Assembly: GCF_009834125.1 (NCBI RefSeq)
Contig: NZ_CP047146.1
Location: forward strand, 4,581,501-4,645,500
Length of the DNA: 64,000 nt
Direction: 5' to 3'
Source: Streptomyces sp. GS7
Lineage (GTDB): Bacteria; Actinomycetota; Actinomycetes; Streptomycetales; Streptomycetaceae
Shown: piece after piece, positions 8,904 through 17,569 of the stretch
Position numbering within the stretch: position 1 is the first letter of the stretch
Layout: each line of letters starts with the position of its first letter
Notes under the pieces: generated by a model
Databases searched by the model: none
Told to the model about the DNA's origin: nothing
The model's input: the letters and a program-made list of their open reading frames with translations, nothing else
Program-made: the position numbers and the translations under genes

Positions 8904-9335
8904 ATGAACGCGCCCAAGAGCATCGCCCTCGCGGCGGCGACCCTCGCACTCGGTGCGGGGCTCGCGGCCACGGCCCCATCGGCCCAGGCCGCCCAGTCGG
9001 CCGGCCCGGTCCGGGCCCACGGCTGGCACCTGCTGTTCAGCGACACCCACACCCCGGCCCTCGGCTGGCGGACCAAGGACTTCGTACCGGACGTCAACAA
9101 CCTCGGGGTGAACTTCGGCTGCTGGGGCGAAGACGGGCAGAAGATCAAGGCCGACATCGTCCGCACCCGCGACGGCCACGTCATGGCGTCGAGCCCCACA
9201 CACTACTGCCAGGGTGGCCATCAGTGGGAGGTCGATGCGGGCAACGTCCGGGCGGGCACGTCGTACTACGTCCACCTGTCCCAGACCGGCGCGCACAAGC
9301 ACAGCATGTATGTCAAGGCCTACGACTACCACTAG
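8904..9335 (+). CDS. Small secreted protein, unknown family
   Basis: A 143-residue exported protein. It has a classical signal peptide (about 1-30: basic start, alanine-rich core, cleavage near AQA-AQ) and a mature domain of about 110 residues rich in Trp, His and Tyr. There are two cysteines, in NFGCWGED and HYCQGGH, that could form one disulfide. AAAGGGGAG lies 7-10 nt before the ATG. It is divergent from the two-component system 250 bp away and followed by a hairpin. The function is not recognised. Confidence 0.8.
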   Translation: MNAPKSIALAAATLALGAGLAATAPSAQAAQSAGPVRAHGWHLLFSDTHTPALGWRTKDFVPDVNNLGVNFGCWGEDGQKIKADIVRTRDGHVMASSPTHYCQGGHQWEVDAGNVRAGTSYYVHLSQTGAHKHSMYVKAYDYH

Positions 9336-9354
9336 GCGCCGGGGGGCGACCGGT

Positions 9355-9384
9355 GGCCCGTTCCCGCCGAGGCGGGGACGGGCC
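9355..9384 (+). terminator. Hairpin after the small secreted protein
   Basis: Arms 9355-9367 and 9372-9384 pair over 13 bp with one G-T position and a 4-nt loop. It starts 19 bp after the stop codon. The remaining bases up to about 9735 show no gene. Confidence 0.6.
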
Positions 9385-9735
9385 GCCATCGCCCGCGCAC
9401 GCGGTGTGTCCCTCGCGCCGCCCCCGCCTCACGGACACCGGCCAGAGAGGGAGAAAGGCACCCTAACCGCCCTACTGGCCAGGAGCCTTACGTGCCGACC
9501 GCGCACGGGGCCCCCGGTCGGCACGGGAGCGAGATACACCGCCGCCCCGGCCCGGGGCGGACTTCCTCTTCACGGAGTTCCTTCCCGCCGGGGTTCAACC
9601 AGGTCGCGTACGCGGTGAGTTCGTAGGCGTGCGGGACAAGGCCGCACGTGGAGTGCGTCGAAGAACGTGGGGGTTTCGAGGCGGCTACGCGGGGCCTGAA
9701 GAAGCGTCGAGACGGATCACGGCCGCCACCCCACC

Positions 9736-10287
9736 ATGCGCTCGTACGCCGGGGCGGTACGGCCCATGCAGTTCCTGCCATCGATATTCGAGCAGTACGC
9801 CCAACCCGTCCCGCCCAACGGCGCGAACCCTCCCGCCCCCTGGGACCCGGCCGATGCCGTCCGGGCGGCAGCCCGGATGCTGTGCGCAGGCGGCGCCAAG
9901 ACCGGAACCGGCGAGGGGCTGTACCGGGGTCGCCCTCAGCCAGATCGGCATCCCCTACGTATCGGGCGGCGACACCATCAACGGCCCCGCCGCAGGCGGC
10001 TTCGACTGCTCAGGACTCACCTCATACGCCGTCTACCAAGCAACCGGACACCAAGTGGTCCTGCCACGGACCTCGCAGGAACAGCGACACATCAGAATGT
10101 CCGTTCCGCGCGACCAGAGGCAGCCGGGCGACCTCATCGTCTTCGACAAAGGCGGCTGGGGACACGTCGGCTTCCACGCCGGCAGCCACCGCATGATCGA
10201 CGCCCCCGACCTGGAAAATCGGTCGAGGTCATCAGCCTGGCCGGGGATTGGGAGCACTACGCCCGGGACATCCGACGCGTCGGATAG
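9736..10287 (+). pseudogene. Broken cell-wall hydrolase (transglycosylase + NlpC/P60)
   Basis: A relic of a two-domain peptidoglycan hydrolase. In one frame PMQFLPSIFEQYAQPV and DPADAVRAAARMLC match the end of a lytic transglycosylase. A switch of frame then gives ALSQIGIPYVSGGDT, GFDCSGLTSYAVYQ with the NlpC/P60 catalytic cysteine, and DLIVFDKGGWGHVGFHAG with the catalytic histidine. A second switch restores the first frame for VEVISLAGDWEHYARDIRRVG. The 5' part is missing and the linker appears deleted. Proteins of this build are common on actinobacterial conjugative elements, so this may be debris of one. Confidence 0.75.
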
Positions 10288-10437
10288 AACGGGCGGGTTC
10301 TCATCACACATGCCGCGGTCTCAGCGTTTGGTCCCGAGACGACGCCCCGGACACGTCGCAGGTGCGTGGGCGGACCGTGTCGCCAGGATCAGGCCAGGCG
10401 CCGGATGGAGCCGTCACGCTCCCGCCCGGTGCCCGGA

Positions 10438-10502
10438 GCACACCGTCGGCCCCGGCCGCTGCCCTTTCCCTCGCAGGGCAGCGGCCGGGGCCGACGGTGT
10501 GC
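10438..10502 (+). terminator. Perfect 28-bp inverted repeat
   Basis: Arms 10438-10465 and 10475-10502 are exact reverse complements (start GCACACCGTCGGCCCC), with a 9-nt loop TTCCCTCGC. It is far longer than needed for termination, lies about 150 bp beyond the NlpC relic, and has no T-tract. The rest of 10288-10818 shows no gene. Confidence 0.6.
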
Positions 10503-10818
10503 ACACCCTAACGGGCTGACCAGCAGACTTCACCGGTCTTCAGGAGCTTTGTGCGGATCGGCGAACCTTCGCGCCGACAGTGGCCGATGCCTCGGGCGCT
10601 GATCACCTTCGTCGGGTCAACAAGAGACCGGCCCGCCTGTCGGTCAACCTGGTGCACAAGCGTCTCATCTTCCGCTCGGCGACTTCAGGGCAACAGCCCC
10701 GTCTGCACTCTTCGTCTGAGCCCGCCGCCGCTCCAGGAAGTGACACCTGAGTCGCGGGCACCCGGCGCGGTGGACTAACCCGGCGTGCGCGCCCCGGGCA
10801 TTTGCCAGAGGCTAGGCC

Positions 10819-10962
10819 ATGAAACAGCGTGTGGTCGTCCATCCCCTGGACGAGCGCGGGTGGCGTCGGCTTACGTGCGGCGACCGCGTTCTGGGCACGG
10901 TCTACCAGCTGGGTGTTGTCAGGCTGAATGCGGCCCGAGGGCTGCTGCTGCCCAGGCCGTAA
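10819..10962 (+). CDS. Short hypothetical protein, possibly 3'-shortened
   Basis: A 47-residue frame starting MKQRVVVHPLDERGWRRL and continuing with GDRVLGTVYQLGVV, then an arginine/leucine-rich tail that looks out of register. AGAGG lies about 7 nt before the ATG. The first 35 residues resemble a family of short Streptomyces proteins that begin similarly and run to about 65-70 residues, so this copy may be truncated by a frameshift. That resemblance is from memory and uncertain. Confidence 0.4.
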   Translation: MKQRVVVHPLDERGWRRLTCGDRVLGTVYQLGVVRLNAARGLLLPRP

Positions 10963-11182
10963 CGTCCGATGACCGTCCAGGAGAGCCGACGGGATCGGGC
11001 AGGGGAGCACGGAGCAGCCAGAGGACGCCCCTGGCGTGGCCTCCTGCCCCAGGACGTGCCGTCCGAGCCGACCGCCGACAGCGTGGCCCCACCGTCATCG
11101 CCACTAACCGGTCAAGCCGTCCGCTGCACCACCAGGGGCGACCGGCCCGCCACACTCCACAACACACCGGAAAGCAGGGAAC

Positions 11183-12001
11183 ATGAACGACATCACCCCC
11201 ATCTCCACCGGCCTCAGCAGGCCCGAAGGGGTAGCGATGGACGGCGAGTACCTCTACATCGCCATCTGGGGCAGCGACACCAGCACCGGCTCGGTGGTGA
11301 GGGTGAAAAAGGACGGGAAGTCACCTACGGACCACACCGTCATCGCCACCGGCCTCGACAGGCCCGAAGGTGTGACTGTGGATGGGGAGTACCTCTATAC
11401 CACCAGTGGCCAATTGGTGGTGAGGGCGAGAAAGGACGGGAAGTCGCCCAAGGACCACGAGACCATCGCCTCCGGCCTCAACATCCCCACCGCTGTGGCG
11501 GTGGATGGGGAGTACCTCTACCTCACCAACTTGACGGGTAAAGTTCCGGCCCCCGGCCGCGACACGGTGATCAGGGTGAAAAAGGACGGCAAGTCCCCCA
11601 CAGACCACACCATCGTCGCCGAATCCGGCCTCAACCGACCTGTCGGTTTGGCGGTGGACGGCGAGTACCTCTACTTCACCAGCTGGGAGGACAACTCGGT
11701 GATGAGGGTGAAAAAGGATGGGAAGTCACCCACGGACCACCCTGTCATCATCAAAACCGGCCTCAACGGACCCGCCGGTATGGTGCTGGACCGCGGGTAC
11801 CTCTACATCACCAACTACAAGAAGGACGGCTCGGTGGTGAGGGTGAAAAAGGACGGGAAGTCAGACCCCGTCACCATCGCCACCGGCCTCAACGAGCCCT
11901 TCGGTGTGGCGGGGGACGGCGACGGCCTCTACATCACCATTCAGGGCAGCACCACGGACACCGGCTCGGTGGTGAGGGTGCGCGTGAGGGTGACTGCGTA
12001 G
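11183..12001 (+). CDS. Six-bladed beta-propeller repeat protein
   Basis: A 272-residue protein built from six near-identical repeats of about 40-50 residues. Each runs GLxxPxGVAVDGEYLY, a variable hairpin, then VVRVKKDGKSPTDHTVIA. This is the architecture of NHL/SMP-30-like propellers, which bind ligands or hydrolyse lactones, but no metal-ligand set is evident. There is no signal peptide, so it is predicted cytosolic. The last blade ends in a degenerate valine/arginine tail. Repeat units are also nearly identical in DNA, suggesting recent duplication or gene conversion. No operon partner is visible. Confidence 0.75.
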   Translation: MNDITPISTGLSRPEGVAMDGEYLYIAIWGSDTSTGSVVRVKKDGKSPTDHTVIATGLDRPEGVTVDGEYLYTTSGQLVVRARKDGKSPKDHETIASGLNIPTAVAVDGEYLYLTNLTGKVPAPGRDTVIRVKKDGKSPTDHTIVAESGLNRPVGLAVDGEYLYFTSWEDNSVMRVKKDGKSPTDHPVIIKTGLNGPAGMVLDRGYLYITNYKKDGSVVRVKKDGKSDPVTIATGLNEPFGVAGDGDGLYITIQGSTTDTGSVVRVRVRVTA

Positions 12002-12212
12002 GTGAAAGCCGGCTGAGAGCGGGCGTCGGTGAGTTCGAGTTCTGGCATCGGTTCTCGATCGAGACGCTGGGAGATGTCGACGAGTACCGAGAGCACGGTC
12101 TCGGCGTATCGGTGACCAGCGGCCTGATCCGAGCCGTGGATCTGTGAGATCTGAGAGCGGAACTGATGCCTCGTCGGCGGGCCAGCAGCAGCTGGACGAG
12201 CTCTGCCGGCGG

Positions 12213-12248
12213 TTCGGCCCCGGCCAGCAGCTGCTGGCCGGGGCCGAA
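12213..12248. repeat. Perfect 36-bp palindrome
   Basis: Bases 12213-12230 (TTCGGCCCCGGCCAGCAG) are followed without a loop by their exact reverse complement to 12248. It lies in 12002-12397, which has no firm gene. Both strands give protein-like fragments there (for example FGPGQQLLAGAE read through the palindrome), probably a decayed gene of unknown type. Confidence 0.8.
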
Positions 12249-12397
12249 GGGCACCCGCAGGGGTCCCTGGGTACGGAGGTGGAAGGTGGCTTCCTCTGGA
12301 TGCCCACAAGGCAGCGAGCCGACATCCCGCTGGTCCCGCAAGGCAGCCACCCGGGCCCGCACCCGCAGGCTGCGCGGCCAAGCGCGCCGCACGCTGC

Positions 12398-13171
12398 CTA
12401 GCGGAGGGTGTAACCGCCGTCGGTGTACAGCGTGGAGCCCGTGGTGAAGCCGTTGGTGAAGAGGAAGACCACGGCCTGCGCGATCTCGTCCTCGGTGGCC
12501 GGGCGGCCCAGGAGCGCATCGCTGCGGTACTGCGCGAAGGCGGCCTCGCGGGCGGCGTCCGGACGGTTCGACCACAGGTGGCCGTCGACCGTGCCGGGCG
12601 CCACCACATTGACCCGGACCGGGGCCAGTTCCACGGCAAGGCCCCGGCCCAGGCCCTCGATCGCGGCGTTGCACGCGACGTAGGCGGGGGCGGGTCCGGC
12701 CGGCCGGGCCGAGGCTGCGCCCGACATCAGTACCACGGAGCCGTCCTCGGCCAGTTTGGGGGCGGCCCGGCGCACCGCGTGGTACTGGCCCCAGAACTTG
12801 GAGTCGAAGGGCGATGCGGCGTCCTCGTCGCTCAGTTCGCGCATCGGGCCGACCTGGTAGGAGGCGGCCGAGGTGAAGAGGTGGTCGACGCGCTCGATCC
12901 CGTCGAAGAAGGCGGCGAGCGATGTGGTGTCGCCCGTGTCCACGACGCGCCAGGTGGCCGCCTCGCCCAAGGGGCCGGCGGCGGCCTCCAGGCGCGCCGC
13001 GGTGCGCCCGCCGAGCACCACTCGGGCCCCGGCGGCCACCACCCGGTGTGCGACCCGCAGTCCGATACCGGAGCCGCCGCCGATCAGGACGACCGTACGG
13101 CCCCGGAGATCCTCGGCGCCGCCCTCGGCGGCCAGATACGGGACGGTGACACCGACAGCGGCCTGGCTCAT
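12398..13171 (-). CDS. Atypical short-chain dehydrogenase/reductase without the catalytic lysine
   Basis: A 257-residue SDR-fold protein. The nucleotide loop is VVLIGGGSGIGLRVAHRVV (residues ~30-48). The strand-4 NNAG motif is replaced by FTSAAS. The usual Tyr-xxx-Lys pair reads AYVACNAAIEGLGRGLA, so the tyrosine is kept but lysine is replaced by asparagine. The end is ordinary (LAPVRVNVVAPGTVD, FTTGSTLYTDGGYTL). A subgroup of actinobacterial SDRs has this pattern, so it is probably real and may bind NAD(P) without classical catalysis. AGGAAG precedes the ATG. Confidence 0.85.
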   Translation of the reverse strand: MSQAAVGVTVPYLAAEGGAEDLRGRTVVLIGGGSGIGLRVAHRVVAAGARVVLGGRTAARLEAAAGPLGEAATWRVVDTGDTTSLAAFFDGIERVDHLFTSAASYQVGPMRELSDEDAASPFDSKFWGQYHAVRRAAPKLAEDGSVVLMSGAASARPAGPAPAYVACNAAIEGLGRGLAVELAPVRVNVVAPGTVDGHLWSNRPDAAREAAFAQYRSDALLGRPATEDEIAQAVVFLFTNGFTTGSTLYTDGGYTLR

Positions 13172-14087
13172 GTGCTTCCTCGCTCACAGACGGGTTGGGG
13201 TGAGAGTGGTTGCGGTGATCGCGGTTGCCGTGAATGCGACTGGCGTTCCGTGATCACAGCGCGATACAGCCCAACCGCCGTGCTGCCGACGGTATTCCCG
13301 TGCACCGAACGGCACCCCCTCAGGCCGCTGCCCCACCCCCAGCCACGCCGCCCCGTTGCCAGGCAGCTGTCGAAGGAGAAGCCCTGGGGCAGCTGCCCGC
13401 TGCTCCAAGGCGAGCGGGGCACCGGGTGGCCGGCGGCGCGTTCGGTGACGAGGTCCGCGCCGGTGGACGCTCAGGCCGGCGATCAGCTGGGCACGCTCGA
13501 GGTCAGCCCGTCGGCGCACAAGTCGCCCCGATACCACACCACTTGGACCGTCTGCCGGGCGCCGGGGTAGTCCAGGCAACCGAACGGGGCGAGCGCTCCC
13601 GGACGCGTCATCCGGACGTCGCGCACCCACCGGGACCGGAGCCAGCCATCACGCCCCTGTCGCACATTCTTCCGGTCACTATTCTCTGGCGCTCGGGGAC
13701 TATCGCAGCTCCAGATGGATTCCAGGATTCTGCTAGTGCCGGCGCGACTTCAGCGGATAATATATCGCGCGCTGCTCGCGATAGCGGTCGGTGAGATCAG
13801 CGGCGGGGGCGGGGGTACCGTGATTGATCTGCAAAAACACGCAACCCAGGGCGGCCACACCCAAGACCCTGAACGCGTGTTCGCCTTTTCTGGCCTGCGG
13901 CGCTTACAACTCACCCGCAATATCCTCAAACGATCACCGCAAAGCGGTCCACGCAACAGCAGTGGACCCTTTTTCTTTTCCGTGGCGTTCGCGACCGGCG
14001 TCCATGTTCGGGTCCATGAAGTGGGCGTGCAGCGAGAAGCGGGGGCTTCAGTTTTCATGACGAGAGAAGTGTGGGGAGTGTGATGCC
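13172..14087. other. Long regulatory/intergenic region with two inverted repeats
   Basis: No protein gene is convincing across 916 bp. The right half is less GC-rich than its surroundings. It contains a 7-bp inverted repeat TATCGCG/CGCGATA (13763-13769 and 13777-13783) directly after a -10-like GATAAT, and a T-tailed hairpin at 13946-13976 (listed separately). It serves as the promoter/leader region for the wall-anchored protein at 14088. Confidence 0.5.
13946..13978 (+). terminator. T-tailed intrinsic terminator upstream of the surface protein gene
   Basis: GGTCCAC (13946-13952) pairs with GTGGACC (13962-13968) across a 9-nt loop and is followed by CTTTTTCTTTT. A U-rich intrinsic terminator is unusual in this GC-rich genome. 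It ends a plus-strand transcript that contains no visible protein gene, so it could close a small RNA or act as a leader attenuator for the gene 110 bp downstream. Confidence 0.6.
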
Positions 14088-16580
14088 ATGAACCGAGTCG
14101 GCAGAAACTCACGCCGGTCGGCCAGCAGGCTCGTGGAGCCGCTGGCGCGCGCAGGGTTATCTGTTCTTTTGCTGGCGGGCGGCGCCGTGGGAGCGACGGC
14201 TGGGCCGGCCGCCGCTTCAACCACCGACGGCACGCTGACGGTTGAGGTGCTGCGCGACTTCTTCGGCACCGGCGTGATCAACGCGACGATGGACGTGCCG
14301 CAGCGGGGCATGAAGGTGGAGATCTCCGACCCCGCCGGGCACGATGTCACCAGCGTCACGGATGCCACCGGAAAGGTCGTGGTGTCGCGGTCGACGGTGC
14401 TGAGCGGCGGCCGATACCGCGTCGACGTCGACGTCCCGGCACCGTACAGCCACTATCTGCGGGCGGCGCCTGCGTCGACGGCGGGGAACCACTTCGACAG
14501 CTTCACGTCGTTCGTGGATGTGTCGGGCGGAAAGAACGCCTCGGTGGTGACGGGGGTGTGGGATCCGGCCGACTACGCACAGCCGGACTCACGGTATTTC
14601 GTACCGGTCCAGAACGGCGCCAACGGAACCGACACCCGGGCATTGGTGGCGTTCGGGACGAAGACCCGAGGCACGTGTCCTACTGATGTGTCGTGCCCGG
14701 CCACGCTGGACACGCAGGCCCAGGTGGGCACGACGTTCGGGTTGGCGTACGACAAGTACCGGAGCCGGCTGTTCCAGAGCGCGTTCGCCCGCCGATACGC
14801 CGCGTACGGGCCGAAGGGCGGTGGCGCGATCTACACGGTGCCGGTCAGCGGCGGGGGCGCGCCGGAGCTGTTCGCGCAGCTGCCGAACGCCACGGTGACG
14901 CCGCACGACACCGCCGACATGATCAAGGATCCCGGGTTCACCAACGCACCGGGCAAGGAGAGCATCGGTGGCCTGGCCCTGTCGGAGGACGGCTCCACGC
15001 TGTACGCGGTGAACCTGCTGACCCGCAGCCTGGTGAGCTTCGACGCGACAGGATCCACCGCCTCGGTGCCCGGGGCGACGGTGCGGATCCCGGACCCGGG
15101 GTGCGCGAGCCCCGGTGACTGGCGGCCGTTCGGTCTCGCCACCCACAACAACACGCTGTACGTCGGCGGCGTGTGCAACGCAGAGGGCACGCAGCAGCGC
15201 GCGGACCTGAAAGCCGTCGTCTACGCCTACGACGGCAAGCGGTTCACCACGGTGCTGACCCACCCGCTCACCGACAAGCGCGGCACCGTCTTCGTCGGTG
15301 CCGGCGACGCCGCCCAAGCCACCCACTGGAACCCGTGGAACACCACTCTGGCCACGTGGGACGAACGGAAGGCGGGCGGCGCCTTCATCGATCCGCAGCC
15401 GGAGCTCGCCTCCCTCGCCTTCGACCGCAACGGTTCGATGATCCTGGGTATCCGCGACCGGTTCATGGACGTTCTCAGTGCGAAGGGGCTGGACCCTCGC
15501 CCGCTGAACAACACACCGGAACTCGGCATGTCCGGTGGCGACATCACCATGGCCTGCGCCACGCCCGCTGGCGGATACGCATGGGAAGGCACCGGAAACT
15601 GCCCCAACCACGCCACCCCCGCCACCGATGGCGGCGAGGACAACGGTGTCGTCGAGTACTTCCCGGGCGACTTCTTTGCCGGCGGGCACCAGGAGACCGC
15701 GCTGGGGTCGGTGGCCTATATTCCGCAGCAGCAGTGGGTCGTCAGCACGGAATTCGACCCGACCGTCAACATCGAAACCGCCGGAACGGGTTACTACGAC
15801 ATCACGACGGGCCAGGGCCCGGGCAACAGTCCGGCCGCCAACGCGTACCAGTTCGTCGGTCAGGAACAGAACGGGTTCGGGAAGGCCGGAGGGCTCGGTG
15901 ACATCGCGTACGCGGCGGCGAACGCGCCGATCCAGATCGGCAACCTCGTGTGGTTCGACGGCGACCACAACGGGATCCAGGACCCCGCGGAACCGCTGCT
16001 GCCGGGAGCCACCATCAACCTGCTGGACGCGGGCGGCAAGCAGGTCGCCACGACCAGGACCGATGCCGCCGGCGAGTACTACTTCGGTGGTGTCGGCGCC
16101 GCGTACCAGCTCACGCCGGGTGCGAAATACACGGTGCAGTTCGACGTGTGTACCGCTGACACCAGCAAGGTGCCCGGCCATCCCCCGGCAAGCGAGCTGC
16201 GGTTCACGCTCCCGCGAGCCGGTGCCAACCGTGCGCATGACTCCAATGTGACCCCGCCGACCACCGGGCAGCTGTGCAACGGCTATGCGCCTGTCACGGC
16301 GCCGGACAGGCCGGGAGGGGTCGATCACACCATCGACGCCGGGGTGTACATCCCGAAGGCAACGCCGACCCCGACTCCGACTCCGACCTCACCACCGGCC
16401 TCTACACCGCCTTCACCCGCACCCCCCGCCAACCCGGCCCCGTCCGGCGGGAGCAAGGGCTCCCTGGCGCACACCGGTATGTCCGGGCTGCCAGAGATGA
16501 TCACCCTCGCCGGTCTCCTGGTGGGTGCGGGTCTGGTCATCGCGTTCGTAAGCCGGAAGCGTCGCGCCCGGAAACACTGA
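14088..16580 (+). CDS. SdrD B-like, LAXTG wall-anchored surface protein
   Basis: An 830-residue exported protein. It has a long signal peptide ending near GPAAAS, an N-terminal domain with Ig-like strands (to ~140), a ~400-residue middle region that resembles a propeller (LALSEDGSTLYAVNLLTRSL), and an SdrD B-type domain (~620-690, IGNLVWFDGDHNGIQDPAEP). A Pro/Thr-rich spacer leads to the sorting signal LAHTG, a membrane span and RKRRARKH. LAXTG is the motif used by class E sortases, so covalent anchoring to peptidoglycan is expected. No sortase gene is in the window. GGGGAG lies about 12 nt before the ATG. Confidence 0.9.
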   Translation: MNRVGRNSRRSASRLVEPLARAGLSVLLLAGGAVGATAGPAAASTTDGTLTVEVLRDFFGTGVINATMDVPQRGMKVEISDPAGHDVTSVTDATGKVVVSRSTVLSGGRYRVDVDVPAPYSHYLRAAPASTAGNHFDSFTSFVDVSGGKNASVVTGVWDPADYAQPDSRYFVPVQNGANGTDTRALVAFGTKTRGTCPTDVSCPATLDTQAQVGTTFGLAYDKYRSRLFQSAFARRYAAYGPKGGGAIYTVPVSGGGAPELFAQLPNATVTPHDTADMIKDPGFTNAPGKESIGGLALSEDGSTLYAVNLLTRSLVSFDATGSTASVPGATVRIPDPGCASPGDWRPFGLATHNNTLYVGGVCNAEGTQQRADLKAVVYAYDGKRFTTVLTHPLTDKRGTVFVGAGDAAQATHWNPWNTTLATWDERKAGGAFIDPQPELASLAFDRNGSMILGIRDRFMDVLSAKGLDPRPLNNTPELGMSGGDITMACATPAGGYAWEGTGNCPNHATPATDGGEDNGVVEYFPGDFFAGGHQETALGSVAYIPQQQWVVSTEFDPTVNIETAGTGYYDITTGQGPGNSPAANAYQFVGQEQNGFGKAGGLGDIAYAAANAPIQIGNLVWFDGDHNGIQDPAEPLLPGATINLLDAGGKQVATTRTDAAGEYYFGGVGAAYQLTPGAKYTVQFDVCTADTSKVPGHPPASELRFTLPRAGANRAHDSNVTPPTTGQLCNGYAPVTAPDRPGGVDHTIDAGVYIPKATPTPTPTPTSPPASTPPSPAPPANPAPSGGSKGSLAHTGMSGLPEMITLAGLLVGAGLVIAFVSRKRRARKH

Positions 16581-16595
16581 ACGAACCGAACAACA

Positions 16596-16640
16596 GTGAT
16601 CTGCCTGCCGGCGGTCGGATGGCGCGGTCAGGCAGATCAC
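16596..16640 (+). terminator. Hairpin after the surface protein gene
   Basis: GTGATCTGCCTG (16596-16607) pairs exactly with CAGGCAGATCAC (16629-16640) around a 21-nt loop. It begins 15 bp after the stop. Confidence 0.65.
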
Positions 16641-16755
16641 GTCTCGGCCGGTCCACGAGGGCCGGCCTTGGCGTCGTCCGTCACGGGACTGCCGAGTGTC
16701 GCCGCGACCGCACGGCGGCCGAGCAGTGTGGTGATGGAGAGGGGGAATCACAAGA

Positions 16756-17562
16756 GTGTCAACGTCGAGCCGCGTGCGGAGCGTGAGAATCCAGCAAGCT
16801 CTACCGCGCCGTACGGCTGACCGGCGCCGATGGCTGAGGCCACGCCGTGCGGCAGCCGTCATCGGCACAGCGGCCGTCGCGGTGGCCGCGTTCCTGGTCA
16901 CTTGCGGCGGCTCGGGCCCCAGCGGTCCGCGCGCACTGACTTCGGATGAGGCGAACCGGCTGGCGATCACGCGGTTCCGCAACTACGAGGCGCACGGCCG
17001 CGCAGTGACGATCACTGTGCCAGGCACCGCCGGCGGGCTGATCGTCACCGGGTCGGTCGACTACCGAGGCAAACGGGGTTACGGCGTGGTGCACGGCACC
17101 GGGCGCGACACAGCCAGCGACGGGCTGATCGAGTGGACCGCCGCCTCGGTGTTCGTTCACCCGATGGCGAACGCCCCGGCGCACGCACCCGCGTCGCCGC
17201 CCCGCTCGGGCTGGTACGGCCGTCAACCGCAGTCGTCCGGCAGCTCGTTGGACAGCTCGCTGGCCATCGCGCTCAGGCTTGGCAGCGACCGGCCGGACAA
17301 CGCCGAACTGCTGCCGCAGAACGGCGCCGCCTGGTGGGGACGAGACCAGGTGGACGGGCATCGGGTGGACGTCATGACCGGGCCGTCCGCCCGTGACCGC
17401 TCCGGTACCGCGGGCAGCGTGCGCTACTGGGTCGGCTCGGACGGCACCATGTACCGGGTCCGCGCCGGCGTGGGTTCCGAGTCGCAGCCGGTGGTCATCG
17501 ATTTCGACACCCAGCAGTACCTTCCGGTCAAGGCGATACCCACAGGCACCCCGAAGCGGTAG
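16756..17562 (+). CDS. Exported hypothetical protein
   Basis: A 268-residue protein with a very basic N-terminus of about 30 residues, then one hydrophobic segment (AAAVIGTAAVAVAAFLV) ending at TCGGSG. The cysteine there might be a poor lipobox, otherwise the segment is a membrane anchor or signal. The rest is a soluble domain with GSVDYRGKRGYGVVHG and VRYWVGSDGTMYRVRAGVG, a pattern of strands like LppX/LprG-type lipid-binding lipoproteins, though that is a weak resemblance. A GTG start with GAGGGGG upstream. It converges with the beta-helix lipoprotein, 7 bp away. Confidence 0.7.
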   Translation: MSTSSRVRSVRIQQALPRRTADRRRWLRPRRAAAVIGTAAVAVAAFLVTCGGSGPSGPRALTSDEANRLAITRFRNYEAHGRAVTITVPGTAGGLIVTGSVDYRGKRGYGVVHGTGRDTASDGLIEWTAASVFVHPMANAPAHAPASPPRSGWYGRQPQSSGSSLDSSLAIALRLGSDRPDNAELLPQNGAAWWGRDQVDGHRVDVMTGPSARDRSGTAGSVRYWVGSDGTMYRVRAGVGSESQPVVIDFDTQQYLPVKAIPTGTPKR

Positions 17563-17569
17563 CCGCTGT

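Noticed and set aside
9955..10287. Intact NlpC/P60 endopeptidase
   Set aside because: The catalytic motifs are present, but two frame changes and a missing N-terminus are needed to read it.
11934..12639. Protein-like fragments opposite the propeller gene and beside the palindrome
   Set aside because: Parts such as SVLVDISQRLDREPMPELEL look plausible but need a frameshift, and the opposite strand is equally plausible; no family recognised.
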